Source: Stutzerimonas stutzeri (GTDB lineage: Bacteria; Pseudomonadota; Gammaproteobacteria; Pseudomonadales; Pseudomonadaceae). Taken from it: a stretch of 64,000 bases of DNA. The notes below the pieces were generated by a model. It was not told the origin of the DNA. It saw only the letters and a list, made by a program, of their open reading frames with translations, and did not search any database. Each line of letters starts with the position of its first letter. Positions within the stretch are counted from its first letter, which is position 1. The DNA lies in assembly GCF_024448895.1 (NCBI RefSeq), contig NZ_JAMOIC010000004.1, positions 186,001 to 250,000 on the forward strand, written 5' to 3'. A program made the translations under genes and the position numbers. This document shows, piece after piece, positions 36,594-47,748 of the stretch.

Positions 36594-37374
36594 TCAAAAA
36601 GAATCCACCGCCCGCACGCTCGTTGTGGCCTTGCTGGTCTGCCTGGTGTGCTCGGTGTTCGTTGCGGGAGCGGCCGTTGCGTTGCGTCCCACGCAACTGG
36701 AAAACCGTCAGCTCGACAAGCAGCGCAGCATTCTGGCAATCGCCGGTCTAGGTGAGGCGGGTATGTCTGGCAATCAGGTAAAAACGCTTTATAAAGAGCG
36801 TATCGTTGCCAAACTCGTCAATCTGGAAACAGGGGAGTACAGCGACGAATTCGATCCGAACACTTTCGACCCGTTGGTTGCTGCCAAGGACCCGGCGCTC
36901 TCGCAATCGCTGTCCGGTGACGAAGATATCGCCTCGATCAAACGCCGCGAACGCTACAGCGTCGTCTACATCGTGGAAGAAAACGGCGAGCTCGATAAGC
37001 TGATCTTGCCAGTTCGTGGCTACGGGCTGTGGTCGACTCTGTATGGCTTTATGGCTGTTCAGAGCGACCTAAATACCGTTGCGGGTCTGGGCTTTTATCA
37101 GCACGGCGAAACGCCCGGTCTCGGCGGTGAAGTCGATAACCCGAAATGGCGCAGCCAGTGGCAGGGCAAGGAGCTGTTCAACGAGGACGGCAAACTGGCC
37201 ATTCAGGTGGTCAAGGGCGGTGTCGATCCGCAAAGTCCGCGTGCCGACCATCAGGTCGATGCTCTCGCCGGTGCAACGCTTACCAGTAATGGTGTCAATA
37301 ACCTGCTGCACTTCTGGCTGGGCGAAAACGGCTTCGGTTCATTTATCGCTAACCTGCGCGCTGGGGAGGCTTGA
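36586..37374 (+). CDS. nqrC: Na+-translocating NADH:quinone reductase subunit C
   Basis: A 262-residue subunit with one N-terminal membrane helix and a periplasmic FMN domain. The FMN-accepting threonine is in [12 protein letters not shown], matching the SGAT(L/I)TS flavinylation motif used by ApbE, here with alanine in the first position. I chose the ATG at 36586 (MSSQKES); the frame is open upstream but inside nqrB. Confidence 0.95.
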   Translation: MSSQKESTARTLVVALLVCLVCSVFVAGAAVALRPTQLENRQLDKQRSILAIAGLGEAGMSGNQVKTLYKERIVAKLVNLETGEYSDEFDPNTFDPLVAAKDPALSQSLSGDEDIASIKRRERYSVVYIVEENGELDKLILPVRGYGLWSTLYGFMAVQSDLNTVAGLGFYQHGETPGLGGEVDNPKWRSQWQGKELFNEDGKLAIQVVKGGVDPQSPRADHQVDALAGATLTSNGVNNLLHFWLGENGFGSFIANLRAGEA

Positions 37375-37376
37375 TC

Positions 37377-38044
<668 letters not shown>

Positions 38045-38045
<1 letters not shown>

Positions 38046-38653
38046 TGGAGCATTACATCAGCCTGTTCGTCCGGGCCGTGTTTATCGAGAACATGGCGCT
38101 GGCGTTCTTTCTCGGCATGTGTACCTTCATCGCGATTTCGAAGAAGGTGGAAACGGCAATCGGGCTGGGTATCGCCGTTATCGTCGTGCAGGCCATTACT
38201 GTTCCGGCTAACAACCTGATCTACACCTATCTGTTGAAAGCCGGCGCCTTATCCTGGGCCGGATTGCCTGAAGTGGATCTGAGTTTTCTCGGGTTGCTCA
38301 GCTACATCGGTGTGATTGCTGCGATCGTGCAGATTCTCGAGATGACCCTCGATAAGTACGTGCCCAGCCTTTACAACGCGCTGGGTGTGTTCTTGCCGCT
38401 GATCACGGTGAACTGCGCCATCATGGGCGGTACGCTGTTCATGGTCGAACGTGACTACAACCTGGCGGAAAGTACGGTTTACGGTGTTGGCTCGGGTCTT
38501 TCCTGGGCGCTTGCCATTGCCTTGCTGGCCGGTATTCGCGAAAAGCTCAAGTACAGCGACGTTCCGGATGGCCTTCAGGGTCTGGGGATTACCTTCATCA
38601 CCATCGGACTGATGTCGCTGGGCTTCATGTCTTTCTCTGGCGTACAGCTGTAA
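38045..38653 (+). CDS. nqrE: Na+-translocating NADH:quinone reductase subunit E
   Basis: A 202-residue six-helix membrane subunit, homologous to NqrD with opposite topology. The conserved cysteine of the NqrD/E iron-sulfur site is in [12 protein letters not shown], and another in [11 protein letters not shown]. Its ATG shares a base with the nqrD stop codon. Confidence 0.95.
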
Positions 38654-38668
38654 GGACGGGATGAACTG

Positions 38669-39892
38669 ATGAGTTACGAAATTTTCCTCGCCATCGGCAT
38701 GTTCACTGCCATCGTGCTTGCGTTGGTGGTGATCATCCTCGCGGCGCGTGCCAAGTTGGTTTCAAGTGGCGACGTGAGCATCGAGATCAACGGCGAACGC
38801 ACTATCACCGTTCCGGCAGGCGGCAAGCTGCTGCAGACATTGGCTGCGAACAACATTTTCCTTTCGTCCGCTTGCGGCGGCGGCGGTACCTGCGCGCAGT
38901 GCAAGTGCGTAGTCGAAAGTGGCGGCGGTGAAATGCTGCCGACTGAAGAGTCCCATTTCACCCGTCGTGAGGCGGGTGAGGGGTGGCGTCTGTCCTGTCA
39001 GACTCCGGTCAAGGCAGACATGAAAATCGAAGTGCCAGAAGAAGTCTTCGGTGTGAAGAAGTGGGAGTGCACGGTACTTTCCAACCCGAACGTAGCGACC
39101 TTCATCAAGGAGCTCACCCTCCAATTGCCGGAAGGCGAGAACGTCGATTTCCGCGCTGGCGGTTACGTTCAGCTGGAATGTCCTCCGCATGAGGTCCGTT
39201 ACAAGGACTTCGATATCCAAGAGGAATATCGCGGTGACTGGGACAAGTTCAACCAGTGGAAATACGTTTCCAAGGTCGACGAGACAGTTATCCGTGCCTA
39301 CTCGATGGCGAACTACCCGGAAGAAGTCGGTCTGGTGAAGTTCAACATCCGTATCGCATCGCCGCCGCCGGGTAAGGACGATCTGCCACCAGGCAAGATG
39401 TCGTCATGGGTATTCAGCCTAAAGCCGGGTGATAAAGTGACCGTTTACGGGCCCTTCGGTGAGTTCTTCGCCAAGGACACCGATGCCGAAATGGTCTTCA
39501 TCGGTGGTGGCGCCGGTATGGCGCCGATGCGCTCGCATATTTTCGATCAGCTCAAGCGTCTGAAATCCACACGCAAAATGAGTTTCTGGTATGGCGCCCG
39601 TTCGATGCGCGAAGCGTTCTACGTCGAGGAGTACGACCAGCTGCAGACGGAGAACGACAACTTCAAGTGGCACTTGGCGCTGTCGGACCCGCAGCCTGAA
39701 GATAATTGGGAAGGTCCTACCGGTTTCATTCACAACATACTGTACGAGAACTACCTCAAGGACCATCCGGCGCCAGAGGACTGCGAGTTCTACATGTGCG
39801 GCCCGCCAATGATGAACGCGTCGGTGATTAAGATGCTTACCGATCTTGGTGTCGAACCAGAGAATATCCTGCTCGACGACTTCGGCGGCTAG
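38669..39892 (+). CDS. nqrF: Na+-translocating NADH:quinone reductase subunit F
   Basis: A 407-residue entry subunit. One N-terminal membrane helix (about 5-26) is followed by a 2Fe-2S ferredoxin domain with C69, C75, C78 and C110, an FAD domain ([11 protein letters not shown]) and an NADH-binding domain ([14 protein letters not shown], later YMCGPPMMN). It takes hydride from NADH and passes electrons to the rest of the complex. Confidence 0.96.
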   Translation: MSYEIFLAIGMFTAIVLALVVIILAARAKLVSSGDVSIEINGERTITVPAGGKLLQTLAANNIFLSSACGGGGTCAQCKCVVESGGGEMLPTEESHFTRREAGEGWRLSCQTPVKADMKIEVPEEVFGVKKWECTVLSNPNVATFIKELTLQLPEGENVDFRAGGYVQLECPPHEVRYKDFDIQEEYRGDWDKFNQWKYVSKVDETVIRAYSMANYPEEVGLVKFNIRIASPPPGKDDLPPGKMSSWVFSLKPGDKVTVYGPFGEFFAKDTDAEMVFIGGGAGMAPMRSHIFDQLKRLKSTRKMSFWYGARSMREAFYVEEYDQLQTENDNFKWHLALSDPQPEDNWEGPTGFIHNILYENYLKDHPAPEDCEFYMCGPPMMNASVIKMLTDLGVEPENILLDDFGG

Positions 39893-39893
39893 T

Positions 39894-40919
39894 ATGGTTC
39901 GCGCGTTATTTCAGCCCGTCATCGTTGCCGCCCTGGCGGTAGCCCTGACGGGCTGTCTGTTTCAGGACAAGGTTGAAAGCTTCGTCGGTCCCACCATGGG
40001 CAGCACCTATACGGTGAAGTATGTGGCTGGGAGCGGCGCTGCCGACAAAGCGCAGCTCTGGCGTGATACCGAATCGATTCTTGCTGAGATCGACAAGCAG
40101 GCATCGACCTACCGTTCCGATTCGGACATCGAGATATTCAACGCTTTACCTGCGGGTGAGTGCATGGCCATGTCCGATGGTGTACGCGAGTTGATCCGGG
40201 CGGGGCAATTGCTTTCCGAGGAAAGCGATGGTGCACTGGATCTGACCATCGAGCCGCTGCTCGATCTGTGGGGGTTCGGTCCTCATGGAAAGGGTGAACA
40301 GGTACCAACGGCTGAGGAAATTGCCACGGCCCGTAAAAATGTCGGCCATCGTTATCTGCAGGCAGACGGGGAGCAGCTCTGCAAACAACGGGCTGTACAG
40401 GTTGATTTCAACAGCATCGCCGCAGGCTATGCCGTAGACCGGGTTGCGGCGATGCTCGAGGCTTCGGGCGTCACCAGTTACCTGGTTGAGATCACTGGCG
40501 AGCTCAAGGCGCGCGGCTTCAAGCCTGAAGGGGCGCCTTGGCGCATTGCCATTGAAGCGCCGTTAGATACCGAACGGGTAGCGCAGCGAGTCGTTGAGCT
40601 GGATGGACTCGGGGTGTCGACTTCCGGGGATTACCGTAATTATTTCGAGCGTGACGGTGTTCGTTTCTCTCATACGCTCGATCCACAGACCGGCGCACCG
40701 ATCACCCATCATTTGGCAGCTGTCACGGTATTCGATCCCTCGACATTGCGGGCGGATGGGTTGTCTACTGTGCTCATGGTCATGGGCCCCGAGCGCGGGC
40801 TGACCTATGCAGCCGAGCGGAATATTGCAGCGTTCTTCGTAATCCGCGAAGGACAGGAATTCGTAAGCAAAAGCACTGAGGCCTTCGATGAGCTATTCGG
40901 TGCGGGAGCGGAGCAATGA
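39894..40919 (+). CDS. apbE: FAD:protein FMN transferase
   Basis: A 341-residue lipoprotein (VALTGC lipobox at about residues 15-20) that attaches FMN to the threonines of NqrB and NqrC in the periplasm. Family signatures are present: PTMGSTYTVKYV near the N-terminus, DLWGFGP, and STSGDYRNYFERDGVRFSH with LDPQTGAPI. The ATG lies one base after the nqrF stop. It overlaps nqrM by four bases (ATGA). Confidence 0.95.
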   Translation: MVRALFQPVIVAALAVALTGCLFQDKVESFVGPTMGSTYTVKYVAGSGAADKAQLWRDTESILAEIDKQASTYRSDSDIEIFNALPAGECMAMSDGVRELIRAGQLLSEESDGALDLTIEPLLDLWGFGPHGKGEQVPTAEEIATARKNVGHRYLQADGEQLCKQRAVQVDFNSIAAGYAVDRVAAMLEASGVTSYLVEITGELKARGFKPEGAPWRIAIEAPLDTERVAQRVVELDGLGVSTSGDYRNYFERDGVRFSHTLDPQTGAPITHHLAAVTVFDPSTLRADGLSTVLMVMGPERGLTYAAERNIAAFFVIREGQEFVSKSTEAFDELFGAGAEQ

Positions 40920-41146
40920 CCTGGTTAATCGTTTTTCTTGTGATGTTGTTGGTCGTGTTTGGTATGTCCATTGGCGTGATCATGGGACGCAAGCCCATCG
41001 CAGGTTCCTGTGGCGGAATTGCTAACCTCGGCATCGAGAAAGAGTGCTCGATCTGCGGCGGTAGTCGTGAGAAGTGCGACGAGGTCAACGCCCAGGCTAG
41101 CCAAGAGGCGGACACAGAGTTGGCGTACGACGCAACCAAACGCTGA
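40916..41146 (+). CDS. nqrM: Na+-NQR maturation protein NqrM
   Basis: A 76-residue protein with one N-terminal membrane helix (MTWLIVFLVMLLVVFGMSIG) and four cysteines (GSCGG, CSICGG and EKCDE). NqrM is needed to place the iron centre between NqrD and NqrE. Its overlap with apbE and place at the end of the nqr operon fit this role. Small but well supported. Confidence 0.92.
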   Translation: MTWLIVFLVMLLVVFGMSIGVIMGRKPIAGSCGGIANLGIEKECSICGGSREKCDEVNAQASQEADTELAYDATKR

Positions 41147-41319
41147 TCTTCAAGTGTTGGATTGACATCGCGACGGAACTTTCAACTTCGATATTGCGAT
41201 GATGCTCCGGTCATCGACGCAATGACTCAGGGCGGCGGTGCGTAAACAATGACACTGCTCCCGGTCGATCCATTTAGTTAGCAGCGGCAGGGCTGCCTGC
41301 TGCAGGTTCAGGGGTAAAT

Positions 41320-42714
41320 ATGGCTGTCTACAATTACGATGTGGTGATATTGGGCTCGGGCCCTGCTGGCGAAGGCGCGGCAATGAACGCGGTCAAGGCC
41401 GGTCGCAAGGTTGCCGTGGTAGACAGTCGGCCTCACGTAGGTGGCAACTCCACCCACTTGGGGACCATCCCGTCCAAAGCGCTGCGCCACTCGGTGCGCC
41501 AGATCATGCAGTACAACACCAACCCACTGTTCCGTCAGATTGGTGAGCCACGCTGGTTTTCTTTCCCTGATGTACTCAAGAGTGCCGAGAGCGTCATCGG
41601 AAAGCAGGTCACCTCGCGCACCGGCTATTACGCCCGGAACCGGATTGATCTTTTCTTCGGCACGGCCAGTTTTGCAGATGAACAGACCGTTGAAGTGGTA
41701 AACACCAACGGAATGGTCGAAACATTGGTCGCGAACCAGTTCATCATCGCCACCGGTTCGCGCCCCTATCGTCCCGCTGATGTCGATTTCACTCATCCTC
41801 GCATATACGACAGCGACACCATCCTTACCCTGAGCCATACGCCACGCCGACTGATCATCTACGGTGCCGGGGTAATCGGTTCCGAATACGCCTCGATATT
41901 CAGCGGATTGGGTGTGCTGGTCGATTTGATCGATAACCGTGATCAGTTGCTCAGCTTTCTGGACGATGAGATCTCCGATGCGCTCAGCTACCACCTTCGC
42001 AACAACAATGTGCTCATTCGCCATAACGAGGAGTACGAGCGCGTTCAGGGAGTGGACAACGGTGTCATCCTGCATTTGAAGTCAGGCAAGAAAATCAAGG
42101 CGGATGCGTTCCTGTGGTGCAACGGGCGAACCGGCAACACCGACAAGCTTGCACTTGAAAACATCGGCCTCAAAGTGAATAGCCGGGGGCAGATCAAGGT
42201 CGACGAGCATTACCGTACCGACGTCGGCAACATCTATGCCGCCGGCGATGTGATCGGTTGGCCATCACTTGCCAGCGCTGCCTATGACCAAGGGCGCTCG
42301 GCTGCCGGCAGCATTGTCGAAAATGATAGCTGGCGCTTCGTAGACGACGTGCCGACGGGTATCTACACGATTCCGGAGATTAGCTCGATCGGCAAGACCG
42401 AGCGTGAACTCACCGAGGCAAAGATCCCCTACGAAGTGGGCAAAGCCTTCTTCAAGGGCATGGCGCGTGCGCAGATTTCGGCAGAGCCGGTGGGCATGCT
42501 GAAGATTCTTTTCCATCGCGAGACGTTGGCCGTGCTTGGCGTGCACTGCTTTGGCTACCAGGCATCGGAGATCGTGCACATTGGGCAGGCGATCATGAAT
42601 CAGCCAGGCGAGGCCAACACGATCAAGTATTTCATCAATACGACGTTCAATTATCCGACGATGGCCGAAGCCTACCGTGTCGCTGCATTCGACGGGTTAA
42701 ATCGGCTTTTTTGA
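41320..42714 (+). CDS. sthA: Soluble pyridine nucleotide transhydrogenase
   Basis: A 464-residue FAD flavoprotein that moves hydride between NADPH and NAD, mostly draining excess NADPH. It has the FAD-binding [14 protein letters not shown] near the N-terminus and the NAD-binding [19 protein letters not shown]. The [16 protein letters not shown] segment shows that the redox-active disulfide of the dihydrolipoamide dehydrogenase relatives is absent, as expected for SthA. A spacer of 173 bases separates it from nqrM; I saw a TTGACA (41162-41167) but no matching -10. Confidence 0.95.
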   Translation: MAVYNYDVVILGSGPAGEGAAMNAVKAGRKVAVVDSRPHVGGNSTHLGTIPSKALRHSVRQIMQYNTNPLFRQIGEPRWFSFPDVLKSAESVIGKQVTSRTGYYARNRIDLFFGTASFADEQTVEVVNTNGMVETLVANQFIIATGSRPYRPADVDFTHPRIYDSDTILTLSHTPRRLIIYGAGVIGSEYASIFSGLGVLVDLIDNRDQLLSFLDDEISDALSYHLRNNNVLIRHNEEYERVQGVDNGVILHLKSGKKIKADAFLWCNGRTGNTDKLALENIGLKVNSRGQIKVDEHYRTDVGNIYAAGDVIGWPSLASAAYDQGRSAAGSIVENDSWRFVDDVPTGIYTIPEISSIGKTERELTEAKIPYEVGKAFFKGMARAQISAEPVGMLKILFHRETLAVLGVHCFGYQASEIVHIGQAIMNQPGEANTIKYFINTTFNYPTMAEAYRVAAFDGLNRLF

Positions 42715-42718
42715 GCGG

Positions 42719-42747
42719 CTCCGACCGGTGGCCTGAGCCGGTCGGAG
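42719..42747 (+). terminator. Hairpin after sthA
   Basis: CTCCGACCGG (42719-42728) and CCGGTCGGAG (42738-42747) form a perfect 10-bp stem, with a 9-base loop, 4 bases after the stop codon. No T-run follows (GGGATACCC instead). Either a poor terminator or an mRNA-stabilising end. Confidence 0.5.
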
Positions 42748-42838
42748 GGGATACCCGTGATTGGCGCTGGCCAAATCGGGAAAGCTTTTGACTTCAGGTA
42801 AAGCGGTGCTCCGCCATCCGAGGTGATGGTTGGCGGAC

Positions 42839-43561
42839 TCATCCGTTACGTAGCGTTGTGACAGCTAGCCCGGGGTAGTCGGTTATGAGGCTGTCGACCC
42901 CGAAATCGGCCAGGCGCCGCATCAAAGCAGGTTCATTTACCGTCCATACGGAAACGTGAAGTCCCTGTTGGCGTGCCTTTGCGATTCGCTCTGGAGTGCA
43001 CAGCGTCCACTTCAAAGCCAAAAGGTTACAGTCGTACTGCTTCGCCACTTTGAGTGGATCTAGCCAGGCGTATTCGGCTACAAGCCCACATGACAGTTCA
43101 GGTGTCAGGCGCTTCAGTGCTCGCAGCACCTCGCGAGACCCGGAGGTCACCGTTACTCGGTCCAGCAGCCCATGCTGATCCGCCAGCGCCTTGATGGCCA
43201 GCACCGAGCGCGCTGCGCGCACCCTCGATGCGCTTTTGACCTCCAGTTGCCAATGGTCGAAATCGCACTTTTCAAATAGCTCGGACAGACGCGGGATGGG
43301 GCAGGCATGTTTCCAGCCTGGTCCGCCGTGGCGTGCGTCATATCGTATAAGGTCTTCGGCGTCGTGCTCGGCTACCTTCCCACGTCGCCCCGTGGTGCGC
43401 TTGAGCGTCGGATCATGGATGACCATGAGTTCGCCGTCTTTGGAAAGATGCAGATCGAGTTCGCAACGGCGTACGCCATGGGCGAGGCATTGCTGAAAGC
43501 TGGCGAGGGTATTTTCAGGGGCTTCACCCTTCGCGCCTCTGTGGCCGTAAATCAAAGTCAC
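42839..43561 (-). CDS. Glycerophosphodiester phosphodiesterase
   Basis: A 240-residue TIM-barrel enzyme that cuts glycerophosphodiesters into glycerol 3-phosphate and an alcohol. The active site is visible: YGHRGAKGEAPENT at the N-terminus, then RRCELDLHLSKDGELMVIHDPTLKRTTG with the metal-binding Glu/Asp and His. No signal peptide, so it is cytosolic, like UgpQ. Its start overlaps the stop of the small gene just upstream (43558-43863), suggesting coupled translation. Confidence 0.92.
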   Translation of the reverse strand: MTLIYGHRGAKGEAPENTLASFQQCLAHGVRRCELDLHLSKDGELMVIHDPTLKRTTGRRGKVAEHDAEDLIRYDARHGGPGWKHACPIPRLSELFEKCDFDHWQLEVKSASRVRAARSVLAIKALADQHGLLDRVTVTSGSREVLRALKRLTPELSCGLVAEYAWLDPLKVAKQYDCNLLALKWTLCTPERIAKARQQGLHVSVWTVNEPALMRRLADFGVDSLITDYPGLAVTTLRNG

Positions 43562-43863
43562 TGTTGTATGTCCCGCTGTGATGGTGCGCCGCGCTGATGA
43601 TGCAACACGCTGTTGATGACTCGGTCACCTTCGAAATACACCGAGAAGTAACGATAATCCCAGCGCGTTATAGGTGGATGACCGACTGGCAGACGTTCCT
43701 CGTCGGCAAGGCCGAAGCGGTCCAGTACAAGGTTCTTGGAGTCGCCGCGGCTAGGCATGGACAGCTTGTCTTGCCCCTGTTGACCAACCGGAATGCGGAT
43801 GGTCTCGGCGTGCGCTGTAACGCACAAGGCGATGGACAAAAACGGAATCAGTATTCGGTGCAT
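43558..43863 (-). CDS. Small exported protein of unknown function (101 aa)
   Basis: A 101-residue protein with a clear signal peptide (MHRILIPFLSIALCVTAHA, cut near residue 19). The mature part has IRIPVGQQGQDKLSMPSRGDSK and WDYRYFSVYFEGDRVINSVLHHQ, a compact beta-like pattern. I believe relatives occur in most pseudomonads in this same place next to the phosphodiesterase, sometimes mislabelled as phosphodiesterase. I chose the ATG at 43863 because AGGA lies 9 bases upstream; a GTG at 43869 is possible. The last bases overlap the phosphodiesterase start by 4. Function unknown; a periplasmic location is predicted. Confidence 0.72.
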   Translation of the reverse strand: MHRILIPFLSIALCVTAHAETIRIPVGQQGQDKLSMPSRGDSKNLVLDRFGLADEERLPVGHPPITRWDYRYFSVYFEGDRVINSVLHHQRGAPSQRDIQQ

Positions 43864-43865
43864 GT

Positions 43866-44438
43866 TCACGGTTCCTGCAAACTTTCACGAGCCAGGCGTC
43901 TTTCCGTCGCCTGTTTTTGCAGGATATGCCGTGCGAGCGATTGCCGTTGTGCATCAGTCAACGCTTCAAAGGACGTTCCGATCGCGTAGCGGCCATCTTC
44001 CATGACCTGGCACGTGGCGACGCGAGCGGTCAGCATCATGCCCAAGCCTTGAGGCATCAGCATCAGTTTCAACGCCCAGGTCGATCCCTCATCGAGGGGG
44101 CTCTCGTTCATGAAGCTTACCCCGCCTTCAGAAAGAATCACCTCGCGCGGCGGGCCGAGGTCTTTCAGAAGATCCTGTGCCAGCGCTTGCCCGATCAGAT
44201 CGATGCGCTTGTTCTGCACCTTTAGGTAATTGGCCAGCGTGCGGTTGCCTTCGGCGATCTGACGCAGCAGGTGCTGAGCCTCGAAGTCGAGTTGGTGAAG
44301 CTCGCCCAGTAGATCGAACCGTTGTGTCGAGCCGTTACCGGAGACTGTTTCGGCGTGTTCCGGCGGCAGGATTTCCAGTGCGATCATGTCCTCGATACGA
44401 TAGTATTCGCGGCGATCTTCGGTGTCTTCTGTGGGCAT
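43866..44438 (-). CDS. PilZ-domain protein
   Basis: A 190-residue protein with the PilZ arginine motif near its N-terminus (DRREYYRIED), an inserted helical stretch (about 45-95), and the second PilZ half LSEGGVSFMNESPLDEG. In that second element the usual Asp of DxSxxG is Ile, so cyclic di-GMP binding needs testing. PilZ proteins link cyclic di-GMP to motility or polysaccharide output. I chose the ATG at 44438 (MPTEDTED). First gene of a minus-strand run with the small exported protein and the phosphodiesterase, divergent from lolC. Confidence 0.8.
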   Translation of the reverse strand: MPTEDTEDRREYYRIEDMIALEILPPEHAETVSGNGSTQRFDLLGELHQLDFEAQHLLRQIAEGNRTLANYLKVQNKRIDLIGQALAQDLLKDLGPPREVILSEGGVSFMNESPLDEGSTWALKLMLMPQGLGMMLTARVATCQVMEDGRYAIGTSFEALTDAQRQSLARHILQKQATERRLARESLQEP

Positions 44439-44538
44439 GTCGATCCCTGGGCTGCAGTGATGGCTTGAGTGTATCAGGCCGCCTGGCAACGTCATTCAGC
44501 TTGTTAATTCCTGCCAGCGAAAGCGAACCCAACGATTT

Positions 44539-45786
44539 ATGTTCAGACCGCTGTCCGTGTATATCGGGGCGCGCTATACCCGCGCCAGACGTCGCAGCCT
44601 CTTCGTCTCCTTCATATCCTTCACCTCGATGATCGGGCTCGCACTGGGTGTGCTGGTCATGATTGTGGTGCTTTCTGTGATGAATGGGTTCGACCATGAG
44701 ATGCGTACCCGCGTACTGGGCATGGTCCCGCACGCCACCATCGAAAGCCCGACCCCAATAGATAACTGGCGGTCCCTCGGGGAGAGGCTCGTACAACACC
44801 CGCAGGTGAGTGCAGTGGCACCATTCATCCAGATGCAGGGTCTGTTGACGCACCGCGGTCAGGTTACCAAGATCCTGATCAATGCAGTGGATCCAGAGGT
44901 TGAGTCAGACGTATCGATCATCGGCCGATTCTTTCGTGATGGCTCCTTGCAGGATCTGCAACCCGGTGAATTCGGCATCGTCATCGGCGACAAGGCCGCG
45001 GAGAAGCTTGGTGTCGGCATCGGTGACAAGATCACCTTCGTGGCACCCGAGGTCACGGTTACGCCGGCGGGGGTGTTCCCTCGCATGAAGCGCTTTACAG
45101 TACGCGGCATCTTCCATGTTGGTGCAGGGGAGATAGACGGTTACGTAGCGATGACCAATATTTCCGATCTTGCGCGTTTGCACCGCTGGAAACCGGATCA
45201 GGTTCAGGGTGTGCGGCTACGATTCGAGGATTTGTTCCAGGCGCCGCGTATCGCCTGGGAGCTAGCTGGCGAGCTGGGTGACAATTTTTATTCCAGAGAC
45301 TGGACCCGCACCCATGGCAACCTTTACCAGGCGATTCGCATGGAAAAGGCCATGATAGGGCTGCTGCTATTGCTGATCGTCGCGGTAGCGGCCTTCAATA
45401 TCATTTCGACGCTGGTCATGGTGGTGACAGACAAGCGAGGGGACATCGCCATCCTTCGGACCCTGGGCGCAACACCCAGACAGATCATGGCGATTTTCAT
45501 GGTTCAAGGAACGGTGATCGGCGTAGTCGGTACATTCGTGGGAGCCGTGCTTGGCATTCTGGCAGCCCTTAATGTGAGTAGCTGGATTGCCGCTCTGGAG
45601 CGGCTGATCGGGCATAAGTTTCTGAGTGCCGACGTATATTTCATCGACTATCTGCCGTCCCGTCTGATGACTACTGACGTAGTTCAGGTCTGTGCGGCGG
45701 CCCTCATCCTGAGTTTTTTCGCCACCCTTTACCCGGCGTGGCGAGCGGCCAGGACTCAACCGGCCGAGGCGCTACGTTATGAGTGA
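44539..45786 (+). CDS. lolC: Lipoprotein-releasing ABC transporter permease LolC
   Basis: A 415-residue permease of the LolCDE complex, which lifts mature lipoproteins from the inner membrane onto LolA. One N-terminal membrane helix, a large periplasmic domain and three C-terminal helices follow the MacB/FtsX plan. The loop [14 protein letters not shown] resembles the LolA-binding hook. It shares long identical stretches with LolE, especially in the last 150 residues. Its end overlaps lolD by 8 bases. No clear ribosome-binding site precedes the ATG. Confidence 0.93.
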   Translation: MFRPLSVYIGARYTRARRRSLFVSFISFTSMIGLALGVLVMIVVLSVMNGFDHEMRTRVLGMVPHATIESPTPIDNWRSLGERLVQHPQVSAVAPFIQMQGLLTHRGQVTKILINAVDPEVESDVSIIGRFFRDGSLQDLQPGEFGIVIGDKAAEKLGVGIGDKITFVAPEVTVTPAGVFPRMKRFTVRGIFHVGAGEIDGYVAMTNISDLARLHRWKPDQVQGVRLRFEDLFQAPRIAWELAGELGDNFYSRDWTRTHGNLYQAIRMEKAMIGLLLLLIVAVAAFNIISTLVMVVTDKRGDIAILRTLGATPRQIMAIFMVQGTVIGVVGTFVGAVLGILAALNVSSWIAALERLIGHKFLSADVYFIDYLPSRLMTTDVVQVCAAALILSFFATLYPAWRAARTQPAEALRYE

Positions 45787-46492
45787 GCTGGTTATGAATG
45801 AAAGTTCTACTAAGGATGCGGCGGTCCTGAGCTGCCGCAACCTGGGTAAGCGTTACGAACAAGGGCCCGAGTCGGTCAGCGTATTGTCCGGCCTGCAACT
45901 GGAGTTGTTCCCGGGTCAGCGAGTCGCCATCGTCGGCAGTTCGGGCTCAGGTAAAAGTACCTTGCTAAATCTGCTGGGTGGTCTGGACACGCCGAGCGAG
46001 GGCAGTGTCTGGCTAGCAGGAGAAGAGCTCTCGGCGCTTAGCGAGAAGGATCGCGGACTCTTGCGCAATCGCGCGCTCGGCTTCGTTTACCAGTTTCATC
46101 ATCTGCTGCCAGAGTTCACCGCGCTGGAGAATGTGTGTATGCCGCTGCTGATCGGCAAGGCACCGATTCCGGAAGCACGCAAGCGAGCCTCAGAATTATT
46201 GCAACGAGTGGGGCTGGGCCACCGACTGGCTCATAAGCCATCAGAGTTGTCTGGGGGTGAGCGTCAGCGGGTAGCTATTGCCCGGGCACTGGCCAACCGG
46301 CCAGCGCTGGTATTACTCGATGAGCCTACAGGCAATCTCGATCACCATACTGCTCAAGGCATTCAAGATCTGATGCTGGAACTCAGTAGCTCGCTGCGCA
46401 CGGCGTTTCTCGTTGTCACCCATGACCCGCAGCTGGCTGGTCAGATGGATCACATACTGCGCCTGGAAGACGGCCGTTTGGTGGCCGGTTGA
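45779..46492 (+). CDS. lolD: Lipoprotein-releasing ABC transporter ATPase LolD
   Basis: A 237-residue ABC ATPase with Walker [17 protein letters not shown], signature [15 protein letters not shown], Walker [14 protein letters not shown] and the H-loop VVTHDPQ. It powers lipoprotein release by LolC and LolE, between whose genes it lies. An internal ATG (45794, MNESSTKD) is an alternative start. It overlaps lolC by 8 bases and lolE by one base. Confidence 0.95.
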   Translation: MSELVMNESSTKDAAVLSCRNLGKRYEQGPESVSVLSGLQLELFPGQRVAIVGSSGSGKSTLLNLLGGLDTPSEGSVWLAGEELSALSEKDRGLLRNRALGFVYQFHHLLPEFTALENVCMPLLIGKAPIPEARKRASELLQRVGLGHRLAHKPSELSGGERQRVAIARALANRPALVLLDEPTGNLDHHTAQGIQDLMLELSSSLRTAFLVVTHDPQLAGQMDHILRLEDGRLVAG

Positions 46493-47739
46493 TGTTCAGG
46501 CCGCTCAGCATTTTCATCGGTAGCCGCTACACGCGAGCAAAGCGCCGTAACCACTTCATTTCCTTCATCTCTCTTACATCGATGATCGGTCTGTCCCTGG
46601 GCGTGCTGGCGATGATCATGGTCCTGTCCGTGATGAATGGTTTTCAGCGCGAAATGAGCAATCGCATTCTCGGCATGGTCCCGCATGCGGTGATTGCAGG
46701 TGACAAACAACCGGTGGCGGATTGGCGGTCACTCGCAGAGAAGCTTGAGGCGCATCCGGGAGTGTTGGGTGCTGCTCCCATTACTCAGCTAGAGGGCATG
46801 CTGTCGTTCAAGGGTGTCATGCAGCCCATCGAGATCAAGGGCATTGACCCGCAAGCGGAAAAACAGGTTTCGATCTTGGGTAGCAAGATGATCGGGGGCA
46901 GGATCGAAGACCTGAAAGCCGGAGAGTCGGGCGTCATCCTGGGGCTGATGACCGCGCGCCGCTTCGGCCTGAAACTCGGCGATAACCTTACGCTCATCGT
47001 TCCTGAACTCAGCGATGCACCTGGCGGTATCACCCCGAAAATGCAGCGCCTGAACGTGGTTGGTGTATTTAAAGTCGGTGCGGAGCTGGACGGTACTCTG
47101 GCGATGATTCACCGGGCAGATGCGGCGCGGATTCTCCGCTGGGAGCCGGGTCAGGTCGAAGGTGTCCGGGTCCGACTGGCCGATCTTTATCAGGCGCCTC
47201 AGATTTCGGAGGAGCTGGTAGCGACGCTTGGAAGTGGCTATCGCGGTGAGGATTGGTCGCTCACTCAGGGAAGCCTGTTCAGCGCGATGAAGATGGAGAA
47301 AACAATGATTGGCCTGCTGCTCTTGCTGATCGTTGCAGTTGCTGCCTTCAATATCATCGCCACGCTGATCATGGTCGTGGCCGACAAGCGCGCGGATATT
47401 GCAATTCTCCGGACCCTCGGCATGACACCCCGACAGATCATGGCGATTTTCATGGTGCAGGGCAGCATCATCGGTCTCACCGGCACCGTCATCGGGACGG
47501 TTCTGGGTGTGCTCGGCGCTATCAATGTCAGCGCAATCGTGTCATGGCTGGAGAAGGTTTCAGGTCAGCATATCTTCAGTTCAGACGTCTATTTCATCAG
47601 CACGTTGCCATCGGAATTGCGGTTGGAGGATGTGCTTTTGGTGACGCTTGCAGCTCTGGTCCTGAGTTTTCTGGCGACGCTCTACCCAGCCTGGCGTGCA
47701 GCACAGACTCAGCCAGCCGAAGCGCTCCGCTACGAATAA
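46492..47739 (+). CDS. lolE: Lipoprotein-releasing ABC transporter permease LolE
   Basis: A 415-residue second permease of LolCDE, the same length as LolC and strongly alike, including near-identical start ([19 protein letters not shown]) and end ([11 protein letters not shown]). I chose the ATG at 46492, one base into the lolD stop; a TTG one codon earlier is not needed. The periplasmic loop SDAPGGITPKMQRL sits where LolC has its hook-like loop, so which of the two contacts LolA cannot be decided by eye; the names follow gene order. Confidence 0.92.
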   Translation: MFRPLSIFIGSRYTRAKRRNHFISFISLTSMIGLSLGVLAMIMVLSVMNGFQREMSNRILGMVPHAVIAGDKQPVADWRSLAEKLEAHPGVLGAAPITQLEGMLSFKGVMQPIEIKGIDPQAEKQVSILGSKMIGGRIEDLKAGESGVILGLMTARRFGLKLGDNLTLIVPELSDAPGGITPKMQRLNVVGVFKVGAELDGTLAMIHRADAARILRWEPGQVEGVRVRLADLYQAPQISEELVATLGSGYRGEDWSLTQGSLFSAMKMEKTMIGLLLLLIVAVAAFNIIATLIMVVADKRADIAILRTLGMTPRQIMAIFMVQGSIIGLTGTVIGTVLGVLGAINVSAIVSWLEKVSGQHIFSSDVYFISTLPSELRLEDVLLVTLAALVLSFLATLYPAWRAAQTQPAEALRYE

Positions 47740-47748
47740 GCGGGTGGG

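Noticed and set aside
41162-41167. TTGACA upstream of sthA as a promoter
   Set aside because: No acceptable -10 at 16-18 bases, so it was not called.
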